Shown here: in pieces, positions 1-5,906 of the stretch | Numbering within the stretch: position 1 is the stretch's first letter | Layout of the letters: every line of letters starts with the position of its first letter | Source: Verrucomicrobiales bacterium | GTDB taxonomy: Bacteria > Verrucomicrobiota > Verrucomicrobiia > Verrucomicrobiales > Verrucomicrobiaceae | Direction of reading: 5' to 3' | Length of the DNA stretch: 7,553 bases | NCBI GenBank assembly: GCA_003506995.1 | Contig: DNXB01000031.1 | Location: forward strand, 2,736 to 10,288 | Program-made: the position numbers and the translations under genes | The notes under the pieces: model-generated | The model's input: only the letters and a program-made list of their open reading frames with translations | Database searches by the model: none | What the model was told of the DNA's origin: nothing

Positions 1-1085
1 CCGCCGCCATAACCGAGGCTGCCGTAGCGCTTCTCGTGAATGTAGAGGCTAAAGGAATTCTGGGAGATGTCGAAGTCATGCCCCTCAGCCTGCATGAAGC
101 GTGAGAACTCTTTCAGTGTGATCCATTGGCCGGTGGGGCACTCCTCCAGCGCCTGGACCACGATGCTACGCCGCGGCTGTCTCGCGGTCAGCGCGTTGCG
201 TGTGGACTGGCCTTTGATGAGGTCGATGCGGTTGAACTCATCGAAGTCTTTGTTGCCTGCCCATTTGTGCCAGATCTGCGCGATGATGTCCCACGGCTGC
301 TGCTTGCTGATACGGCGTCCGCTTTCAGTCAGGGCCGACTTGCTGCCGCGCAGCGTGATGTATCCGGCGACCATGAGCAGGCGAATCCACGCCACGGGCT
401 TGATGGCTCCCACCTGTGGTGCTCCCTGATACGCGGGCTTTTGAAAAATCACCTCCGCCGGGAACCAGTCTCCTCCCGGCAGCAGACTGAGCATGGGCCG
501 CAAGGAACCGGCGGTGGGAAAGCCCGTGGATGGCGTGTGCGTCAGGCCGCCTGTCTCAGCGAGTCTGAGCAACAGCAGCACTTCATTCAATGCCTCGGGT
601 TCGGTTTCGCGTAGGTGGTGGCCTTCCGGCCTGGGTGGTTCAGCAAGGGTTTTGATCGCAGCCGGCGGCGGTTCTGGAACGAAGTCCAGCAGCAGGTTCG
701 CCATGTCAGCGGGGATGCAGCGACCGTGCGCTCGTGGCTCCGGATAAAGAAACAACCCGAGTCGCGTGGGGCTGCCCTCCGAGTAATACGAAGATCTGCC
801 GCCTTCCCTGGCCACGGAAAAGACGGCGGGCGTCCCATGCTTGGCCAGGAACATCTGAGGGTTGTGGCGGAACAGGGGTGAGTGGACCGCCTCTGCGACG
901 GCAGTCTGTTCGACCTTGGAAAGCGTCAAAAAAATCTGCTGCAAACGCGGGCCGAGCAGCGCGGCAGTGATCGCCTTGGTGAGGTGCGGCTTGGCCGTGA
1001 GCTTCAGTTTCGGTTCCAACATCTTCACTCTCCAGGAGAGGTCAGGATTGCGCAGGTCGGCCAGGCATTCGAGAAGGGTGGGCAT
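1..1085 (-). CDS. Partial uncharacterised protein, possibly helicase-associated/winged-helix type (C-terminus beyond left edge)
   Basis: An uninterrupted reading frame begins at ATG 1085 (minus strand) and is still open at position 1, giving 361 complete codons. The nearest in-frame upstream stop is TGA at 1118-1116 and there is no other ATG between, so the start is well set; a weak GGA lies 6 nt upstream. The protein begins MPTLLECLADLRNP, has no signal peptide or membrane segment, and looks cytosolic. Visible parts: a helical N-terminus with a segment TAVAEAVHSPLF (about 61-72); a 'GLFLYPEP...IPADMANLLLDFVPEPP' type segment (about 110-140); an acidic RETEPEALNEVLLLLRLAE helix (159-177); a winged-helix-like stretch around VAWIRLLMVAGYITLRGSKSALT (about 231-253); and a W-rich part ending near CPTGQWITLKEFSRFMQ. 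The alternation of small winged-helix-like units and the IPADM/VPEPP segment recall proteins sometimes annotated as helicase-associated (XPB/Ssl2-like N-terminal) domain proteins. That is a memory-based resemblance, not a proven assignment. Product unknown; the reading frame itself is secure. Confidence 0.8.
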   Translation of the reverse strand, partial: MPTLLECLADLRNPDLSWRVKMLEPKLKLTAKPHLTKAITAALLGPRLQQIFLTLSKVEQTAVAEAVHSPLFRHNPQMFLAKHGTPAVFSVAREGGRSSYYSEGSPTRLGLFLYPEPRAHGRCIPADMANLLLDFVPEPPPAAIKTLAEPPRPEGHHLRETEPEALNEVLLLLRLAETGGLTHTPSTGFPTAGSLRPMLSLLPGGDWFPAEVIFQKPAYQGAPQVGAIKPVAWIRLLMVAGYITLRGSKSALTESGRRISKQQPWDIIAQIWHKWAGNKDFDEFNRIDLIKGQSTRNALTARQPRRSIVVQALEECPTGQWITLKEFSRFMQAEGHDFDISQNSFSLYIHEKRYGSLGYGG

Positions 1086-1274
1086 GATGAATCCATAGTG
1101 AAGGTATCGCCAACGTCACCATGATTTGTGAATCTTGAACGAGGAGTGTTGGAGTGCGGAACTCCGCAAATCAATCGCCATGGAGATCTTCAAAAAAGAC
1201 GACGCAAGGCCGATGAAATTCTCCAGCATGGAAATAACGGCCCAAGCTCGCTTGGTTCCACCGTTCAAAAAAGT
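1086..1274. other. Divergent intergenic region between the left-edge gene and the peptidase gene
   Basis: These 189 bp separate two divergently transcribed genes and should hold promoters for both, but I see no convincing -35/-10 pair. Two small hairpins are visible: GGAGT-GCGGA-ACTCC at 1151-1165 and CCAAG-CTCG-CTTGG at 1242-1255, the latter ending about 20 nt before the peptidase start codon. Just before ATG 1275 the sequence is A-rich (TTCAAAAAAGT) with no Shine-Dalgarno match. The plus-strand frame of the peptidase is open back to 1128, but that upstream part would add 49 basic, non-signal-like residues in front of an obvious signal peptide, so I treat it as untranslated. Confidence 0.5.
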
Positions 1275-3026
1275 ATGAACAAGACTATCCCCCACCTTTT
1301 TGCCCTGCTGCTTCTGCCATTGCCTGCGCTGGCCTTGGACCGGCCCAAGCTGCAAGTCATCAACGCGGGTCCGAACGCCATCGAAGTTTCCTGGATCGCT
1401 CCAGATGGCAACCGGGTGTTTAATGGCAAGATCGAGCCGGGGAAGAATCACATCATCGGCACGACGCTGGGACATCGGTTTGTCATCGTGGATGATGGGA
1501 AGGAGACGGAGGTGGTGAGCCAGGTGCCGGTGCAGACTTTTCGCCATGACCCGAAGGCGAAGGATGGTGTGCCGAGCTTCTACACCCAGGTCGTTCATGC
1601 GCATGGCTATCCGATTTGTGGTTCGGCAAAGGTGAATCCATATGCGCTGAAGGAGGCGGCTTACCTCGCCGATCTCATGCTGGCGAAGCGGCCGGATGTG
1701 CGGGAGGCAATGATCGCCAGCGGATCGAGGCTGTGCATCCTGGCGCATGATGAGTTTACCACGGATCAGCCCGAATGGGCCTGGCTGGGAAAAGTGCCTG
1801 AGGCTGACTTTGAGGGCATCGCCATCAAAGACTTTCGCGATGCCCGCTCGCGTGGTCTGGGCGGCAACGCCATGGACCCACTCTGCTCCTGCTCGGAGGA
1901 GAACCTGCTGGCCTACGAGGGTGACCCCTATTCCACAGAGTGCATTTTCATCCATGAATTCGCCCACAACATCCATTTGCGCGGACTGGCGAATGTGGAT
2001 CCGACCTTCGACCAGCGGGTGAAGACTGCCTTTGATGCCGCGATGAAGGCCGGGCTGTGGAAGGGCAAATACGCCAGCGTGAACCATCACGAATACTTCG
2101 CCGAGGGCGTGCAGAGCTGGTTCGACAACAACCGCGAGAACGATCACGACCACAACCACGTCAACACACGCGCCGAGCTGCTCGACTATGATCCTGGCCT
2201 CGCCGCGCTCTGTCGCGAGGTTTTCGGAGACACCGAGCTGAAATACACAAAACCGACGACGCGGCTCACCGGCCATCTCGAAGGCCACGATCCCGCCAAG
2301 GCGCCAAAATTTGTCTGGCCGGAGCGGCTCCTGAAGGCCAAAGAGGCCATCCGCGCGGCAGCAGAGAAACGCTCTGAGTCGGCAACGAAAACCAAGTCGC
2401 ATGATGAGCGCCTCATCACAGGCTGGAAGGTGCATGTAAGCACGAAGGTCGATGCGACTGCGCTCGCCAAGGCGCTGCCACTTCTCCAAGCTCAGCTCGA
2501 AGAGATTGTGCGTGTCGTTCCGGCGAAGGCGGTGGCTGAGTTGCAGAAAGTGCCGCTGTGGATCAACCCCGAGTATCCGAACACAAGACCACGCGCCGAG
2601 TTTCACCCCAATGCCAACTGGCTCAAAGAGAATGGCCGTGATCCGGCGATGGCGAAGGCGGTCGAGTTCACCAACGTGCGCATCTTTGAGGCTGAAACGC
2701 GCCGCATGCCAAACTTCGCACTGCATGAGCTGGCACATGCGTTTCATGATCGTGTTCTTGGCTTTGAGAACGTGGAGATCGAGGCGGTCTATGAAAAGGC
2801 GAAGGCGGCGGGCAAATACGACAAGGTGCAGCGCCAGGACTCCGAAGGCCGCAAGCGCCTCGACAAGGCTTATGCGATGACCAACGCGAAGGAATACTTC
2901 GCCGAATGCACCGAGGCGTTTTTCACCCGGAACGACTTCTTCCCGTTCACGCGTGACGAACTCAAGGCGCACGACCCCGGGATGTTCACGCTGCTGGAGA
3001 AGCTGTGGGGAACGAAGAATCTGTGA
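1275..3026 (+). CDS. Secreted protein with VHL-beta-like domain and two tandem gluzincin-type metallopeptidase domains
   Basis: A 583-residue exported protein. Start ATG 1275 is chosen because it yields a clear signal peptide (MNKTIPHLF, hydrophobic core to about residue 17, ALA at 18-20, likely cut after A20). Residues about 25-90 resemble the VHL beta domain: QVI at 27-29, W40, DG at 44-45, PG at 55-56 and LGH at 65-67. Peptidase domain 1 spans about 100-330: HEFAH at 227-231, EYFAE at 273-277 as probable third zinc ligand region, and a HDHNHVNTR stretch at 291-299. A charged linker (about 345-385) leads to domain 2 (about 385-580): HELAH at 484-488 and EYFAE at 540-544, then a FFPFTRDEL segment near the C-terminus. 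Both sites look intact, which predicts two zinc-dependent hydrolase centres acting in the periplasm or outside the cell; the substrate is unknown. Domain 1 holds five cysteines (C115, C154, C204, C206, C223) just before or near its active site, possibly disulfide-forming. The HExxH...FAE arrangement recalls the anthrax lethal factor-type fold. The gene ends 4 bp before the convergent dehydrogenase gene and has no visible terminator. Confidence 0.88.
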   Translation: MNKTIPHLFALLLLPLPALALDRPKLQVINAGPNAIEVSWIAPDGNRVFNGKIEPGKNHIIGTTLGHRFVIVDDGKETEVVSQVPVQTFRHDPKAKDGVPSFYTQVVHAHGYPICGSAKVNPYALKEAAYLADLMLAKRPDVREAMIASGSRLCILAHDEFTTDQPEWAWLGKVPEADFEGIAIKDFRDARSRGLGGNAMDPLCSCSEENLLAYEGDPYSTECIFIHEFAHNIHLRGLANVDPTFDQRVKTAFDAAMKAGLWKGKYASVNHHEYFAEGVQSWFDNNRENDHDHNHVNTRAELLDYDPGLAALCREVFGDTELKYTKPTTRLTGHLEGHDPAKAPKFVWPERLLKAKEAIRAAAEKRSESATKTKSHDERLITGWKVHVSTKVDATALAKALPLLQAQLEEIVRVVPAKAVAELQKVPLWINPEYPNTRPRAEFHPNANWLKENGRDPAMAKAVEFTNVRIFEAETRRMPNFALHELAHAFHDRVLGFENVEIEAVYEKAKAAGKYDKVQRQDSEGRKRLDKAYAMTNAKEYFAECTEAFFTRNDFFPFTRDELKAHDPGMFTLLEKLWGTKNL

Positions 3027-3030
3027 GGGT

Positions 3031-4137
3031 TTAGACGACGTCCGCCTGCGGAAGCGCATCAAGTTCCCAAGCAGGCTGACCGCAGGCAATGGCAATTTGA
3101 TTGAGCTGTCCGATCTCGTGACGGGAGAAGAGGAGACCACCGTGATGGCGGCATTTCTCCGCCCAGCGTGCCTCCAGTTCGCCAGGCAGCAGGCAATGTT
3201 CGTTGCCGTGGGAAAGGATGTCGCGGAGGACGGCTTTTACGTTTTCGGCCTGAGACAAACCGCCCGCGAATGCGCCGCCGGAGAGGGCTTCGGGGTGGAT
3301 GACTTGGAAATAGAAACACGGCGTTTGTTTGGCACCCGGCACCGCTTCACGGCCACGGATGGTCGGCAGTGAACCGCCGATGAGGGCGGCGAACAGTTCA
3401 TCGGCCAGCGCGAGGCCGTAGCCTTTGTGCTGGCCGAAGGGCAGCAGCGCGGCGACGCGTGCTGGATCGGTAGTCATGTGACCGTCCTTGTCGAGGGCGA
3501 CGTCGGGCGGAAGTGATTTTCCTTCGCGTGCGAGCTGCTGCACGCGGCCCAGCGCGATCACCGACGTGGCCCAGTCGATCACGACGGGAAAGCCCACGGC
3601 ATTCGTGGTCGGAAAGCCCCATGAATGCGGATTGGTGCCCAGTGTGGCGTGTTTGCCGCCAAAGGGAGCCACGCCGGTCTTGGCCGAGGTGCAGTTGGTG
3701 TAGGCCACATAGCCGCGCCGCGCGGCCTCCATGACGTAGCCGCCGCCCCAGAGGTAGTGGAAGGCGTTGTCCACCGACACCTGGCCGATGCCGTATTTCT
3801 CGGCGAGGGCGATGCAGGTCTCGATGGCCTGCTCGGCGACGGGTTGACCGAGTTTGCGATTGGCATTCCAAACTTCCGTGGCGGGAAAGCGGCCCGGCAG
3901 TTTCTCAATCGCGGCACCGGGCACGCAGCCGCCGACCTTGGAGCCAAAGTGATCGTCGAGGCTCAGAGCCTTGATGCCATTGTGCGTGCGGACGCCGTGC
4001 CACGAGGCGCTTTGGGCGATTCGCACGGCGGACTGTGTTTCGTCCTCGTCATAGCCACGCGCACAATACGCGGCGGCGATGACCGCATTGTGCCGCTCCA
4101 CGGGCACGACGTGCATGATTTCATCTTCGGCGTTCAT
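3031..4137 (-). CDS. Ldh family NAD(P)-dependent oxidoreductase (malate/L-lactate/ureidoglycolate dehydrogenase type)
   Basis: A 368-residue cytosolic enzyme of the type-2 malate/lactate dehydrogenase family, which has a fold unlike classical Rossmann LDH and includes L-sulfolactate, ureidoglycolate (AllD) and piperideine-2-carboxylate dehydrogenases. It should interconvert a 2-hydroxy (or 2-imino) acid and its 2-oxo acid with NAD(P). Family landmarks are in order: WHGVR at 46-50 with the expected His47; FHYLWGGGY at 126-134, matching the usual 'NHYG.AGYY' with His127; MAP-like GVAPFGG at 155-161; LGTNPHSWGFP at 166-176; IDWATS at 187-192 with Asp188; TTDP at 222-225; HKGYGLA at 237-243. Length fits the family (about 330-370). 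The FHYLWGG variant of the histidine motif is unusual, so the substrate may differ from the named members. Met8 is an alternative start; neither has a good Shine-Dalgarno. The ACS transporter gene lies 94 bp upstream on the same strand, suggesting joint uptake and oxidation of one organic acid. The exact substrate cannot be read from sequence. Confidence 0.92.
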   Translation of the reverse strand: MNAEDEIMHVVPVERHNAVIAAAYCARGYDEDETQSAVRIAQSASWHGVRTHNGIKALSLDDHFGSKVGGCVPGAAIEKLPGRFPATEVWNANRKLGQPVAEQAIETCIALAEKYGIGQVSVDNAFHYLWGGGYVMEAARRGYVAYTNCTSAKTGVAPFGGKHATLGTNPHSWGFPTTNAVGFPVVIDWATSVIALGRVQQLAREGKSLPPDVALDKDGHMTTDPARVAALLPFGQHKGYGLALADELFAALIGGSLPTIRGREAVPGAKQTPCFYFQVIHPEALSGGAFAGGLSQAENVKAVLRDILSHGNEHCLLPGELEARWAEKCRHHGGLLFSRHEIGQLNQIAIACGQPAWELDALPQADVV

Positions 4138-4188
4138 CGGAGGGAAACAAACCTCGCGTTATCATGATCTGTGATTTCAGAATGGTAT

Positions 4189-4215
4189 CCCACAGATTCA
4201 GAAAACCCACAGATT
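4189..4215. repeat. Short direct repeat CCCACAGATT x2 with an inverted partner, in the transporter-dehydrogenase gap
   Basis: CCCACAGATT occurs exactly at 4189-4198 and again at 4206-4215, 17 bp start to start. An inverted copy of the core, ATCTGTG, lies at 4167-4173 and could pair with CACAGAT at 4191-4197 across a 17-nt loop. The surrounding 94 bp are A+T-rich compared with the flanking genes. This could be an operator, an mRNA processing or attenuation site between the two cotranscribed genes, or simply a degenerate 'CACAGATT' intergenic filler of the kind scattered in many genomes. No regulator gene is present in the window to support the operator idea. Confidence 0.5.
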
Positions 4216-4231
4216 AAATGAATCACAAAGT

Positions 4232-5590
4232 TTAAGGGTGTGAGGTCTGGTTGGATTCATCCTTCGGCGGCCGGTGTCCCAAGCCGAGGCTGAGGATGAT
4301 GAGCGCGCTGACGGCCATGGAGGCAGTGAGGACATAAATGCCGATGGCGAATGAGCCGGTGTTCTTCTCGATGCTGCCGAGCAGATACGGTCCCATGAAA
4401 CCGCCGATCTGGCCGATGGAATTGATGAAGCCGATGCTCGCGGCGGCGGCGGATTCCGTGAGGAAGAGGCTGGGCAGCGCCCAGAAGGCCGGCTGGTAGC
4501 CTTTCACTCCGGCGAAGAAGATCATGAAGCAGACGATGGTGAGAACGAGATTGCCCTGGGTCAATGGTGCGAGCCCCAGGGCGATGAGACCGATGATGAT
4601 GGAGAACGCGGCATGACAGCGACGCTCCCCCGTGCGGTCCGAATTCCAACCGACGAACAACTGGCTGCCGAGCGCGAGACACGGCGGTAAAATCACCAGC
4701 CAAGTGATCTCGTTCAGGTTGAGCGAATACCAGGCCTTCAAGATGCTCGGGAAGAAGAACTCGTAGCCGTAGTTCGCCGTGACGCTGCAACAGAAGGCCA
4801 CGGCCAGCAGCAGCACCTTCGGATTCCGGAACGCCTGGCCCAGCGTCATGCGCTTTCCTGCGGAACGTCGTTCTTTTTCGATTTGTAGCTGCTGCTCCAG
4901 GGCTTCGCGTTCGTCTTCCGTGAGCCATTTCGCGTCACGCGGTCGATCTGGCAGCATGAACAGCACGACAAACCCGAGTACGACCGCCGGTGCACCCCAA
5001 AAGATGTACATCCACTGCCAGCCCTCCAGCCCCAGGATCTCCGGATAGTGAACGGTCACTCCGCCGACGACTTCGTCGGTTCCGATCCGCAGCAGCAGGT
5101 GGGAGATTTTAGGACTGATGATCTGCGCCACCGGGGTCGCGATCAAGAACAAGGCCACCGCGCGTGAGCGATCCCGATTCGGAAACCAGTGCGTCAGGAA
5201 GACGATGACGCCGGGAAAGAAACCCGCCTCCGCCAGACCGAGACCGAAGCGCACGCAGTAGAACTGCATCGGCGTCGTCACCGCCGCCGTGAGCGCCGCC
5301 ATGATGCCCCAGGTGACCATGATGCGTGACATCATGCGCCGCGCACTCCAACGCTCGACGAGCAGCGTGCCTGGAACTTCGAGCAGGATGTAACCCCAGA
5401 AGAACATCCCCGCGCCGAAGCCGATGACCGCGTTGTCAAAATCCGGCAGGTCCTTCGACATCGTCAGCTTGGCGAGACTGACGTTCGCCCGGTCCACGTA
5501 CGCGATCACGTAGCAGATGAAGAGCAGCGGCAGCAGACGCCAGTACGCTTTGTTCCTGGCGCGGTCCAGGGCGGTTCGGTCGGGTGTCAT
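4232..5590 (-). CDS. MFS transporter, anion:cation symporter (ACS) family
   Basis: A 452-residue inner-membrane secondary transporter of about 12 helices. The ACS family (phthalate, tartrate, glucarate, 4-hydroxyphenylacetate, allantoate permeases) typically takes up organic anions with protons. Family signatures seen: AYVDRANVSLA in helix 1 (30-40, with the DRxN motif); GYILLEVPGTLL in helix 2 (66-77); RFGLGLAEAGFFPGVI in helix 4 (114-129), followed by HWFP (134-137); a basic and acidic central loop (about 215-250, LTEDEREALEQQLQIEKERR) between the two six-helix halves; and a second-half motif A, GWNSDRTGERR (314-324). Length matches the family. The start at 5590 is the first ATG of the frame and the N-terminus (MTPDRTALDRARNKAYWRLLP) is typical for ACS members; there is no strong Shine-Dalgarno. 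It is followed 94 bp downstream by the Ldh-family dehydrogenase gene, so a 2-hydroxy acid or related carboxylate is the best guess for substrate. Family assignment is firm; substrate is inference. Confidence 0.93.
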   Translation of the reverse strand: MTPDRTALDRARNKAYWRLLPLLFICYVIAYVDRANVSLAKLTMSKDLPDFDNAVIGFGAGMFFWGYILLEVPGTLLVERWSARRMMSRIMVTWGIMAALTAAVTTPMQFYCVRFGLGLAEAGFFPGVIVFLTHWFPNRDRSRAVALFLIATPVAQIISPKISHLLLRIGTDEVVGGVTVHYPEILGLEGWQWMYIFWGAPAVVLGFVVLFMLPDRPRDAKWLTEDEREALEQQLQIEKERRSAGKRMTLGQAFRNPKVLLLAVAFCCSVTANYGYEFFFPSILKAWYSLNLNEITWLVILPPCLALGSQLFVGWNSDRTGERRCHAAFSIIIGLIALGLAPLTQGNLVLTIVCFMIFFAGVKGYQPAFWALPSLFLTESAAAASIGFINSIGQIGGFMGPYLLGSIEKNTGSFAIGIYVLTASMAVSALIILSLGLGHRPPKDESNQTSHP

Positions 5591-5617
5591 GGGCAGGGTC
5601 GGGAGAGCGTTGTGCTG

Positions 5618-5645
5618 CTTATCGTCGAAAGGGCTTCGTTTGCAA
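5618..5645 (-). promoter_or_regulatory. Candidate sigma70-type promoter for the transporter-dehydrogenase unit
   Basis: On the minus strand TTGCAA (5645-5640) is followed after 16 nt by GATAAG (5623-5618), each matching 4 of 6 consensus positions. It would place transcription start about 20-25 nt upstream of the transporter ATG at 5590. This is a by-eye match in a G+C-rich genome and could be chance. Confidence 0.3.
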
Positions 5646-5659
5646 TGGACGGTATCACT

Positions 5660-5840
5660 TGGACTGCGGCAGCCCGCTGCCGCTTTTCCGAGGCAGCCTT
5701 GCTGCCGTCGAAGGCCCCCGGCTCACAGAGAAAACTTAACGCTGGCGCATAGGCGGCGGCTTTTGTGTTTCTCAAATTATGAGACGCTCGACGGCCAGCA
5801 GGCTGGCCTCCTGAAAGCGGCAGCGGGCTGCCGCAGTCCA
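5660..5840. repeat. 181-bp palindromic intergenic element with 27-bp perfect terminal inverted repeats (REPIN/MITE-like)
   Basis: The ends 5660-5686 and 5814-5840 are exact reverse complements over 27 bp. Each end is itself a hairpin: GCGGCAG-CCCG-CTGCCGC at 5666-5683 and its mirror at 5817-5834. Inside lie a second, imperfectly matching inverted pair, also hairpins: GGCAGC-CTT-GCTGCC at 5692-5706 and GGCCAGC-AG-GCTGGCC at 5793-5808, with GTCGA following the first and TCGACG-like sequence preceding the second. A small hairpin TCTCA-AATTA-TGAGA sits at 5770-5784. The layout (two outer and two inner palindromes in inverted order around a unique core) fits a non-autonomous palindromic element such as a REPIN or a MITE. 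No transposase or RAYT gene is in the window and I see no clear target-site duplication. It fills the divergent gap between the transporter and the RnfD-like gene. Confidence 0.85.
5666..5687 (+). terminator. Terminator-like hairpin plus TTTT in the left arm of the palindromic element
   Basis: A 7-bp G+C-rich stem (GCGGCAG/CTGCCGC) with a CCCG loop is followed at once by TTTT on the plus strand. The mirror copy at 5817-5834 is followed by TTTC when read on the minus strand. In shape this is a weak intrinsic terminator facing inwards from both sides. Because no gene in view ends here, any termination role would be on readthrough or antisense transcripts; the T-tract is short, so it may be only part of the repeat. 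Confidence 0.3.
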
Positions 5841-5906
5841 TGTGAATGTCAGCTTGGCACTGCCCCCTTTACAAAACATCGCTGACGTGGTGGAATTCGC
5901 CGCATC

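Larger units (their letters stand above)
5591..5906. other. Divergent intergenic region (316 bp)
   Basis: The gap between the divergently oriented transporter and RnfD-like genes holds the palindromic element at 5660-5840, a candidate minus-strand promoter at 5618-5645, and about 66 bp (5841-5906) upstream of the RnfD-like start. In that last part I find no convincing promoter; a GGTGGA at 5889-5894 is a weak, over-distant ribosome-binding candidate. A reading frame across the repeat on the minus strand (5841-5587) is explained by the repeat and is not annotated as a gene. Confidence 0.6.

Noticed and set aside
67..1124. Series of short overlapping plus-strand frames in the left part
   Set aside because: All lie opposite the continuous minus-strand frame of at least 361 codons and carry low-complexity, Arg/Ser/Gly-rich translations without domains.
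1128..1274. 49-residue N-terminal extension of the peptidase
   Set aside because: It is basic, not signal-like, and would bury the clear signal peptide that starts at ATG 1275.
1116..3140. 674-codon open frame on the minus strand, antisense to the peptidase gene
   Set aside because: It has no recognisable domain, an odd Arg/Leu/His-rich composition, overlaps the end of the dehydrogenase gene, and lies opposite a plus-strand frame with signal peptide and two HExxH motifs. It is a mirror-frame artefact of high G+C coding.
5587..5841. 84-codon minus-strand frame beginning MDCGSPLPLSG
   Set aside because: It is a translation of the palindromic repeat and its flank, with no independent evidence of coding.
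5853..5875. TTGGCAC resembling a sigma54 -24 element upstream of the RnfD-like gene
   Set aside because: The -12 GC is not at the required distance, and there is no enhancer-binding protein gene in view.
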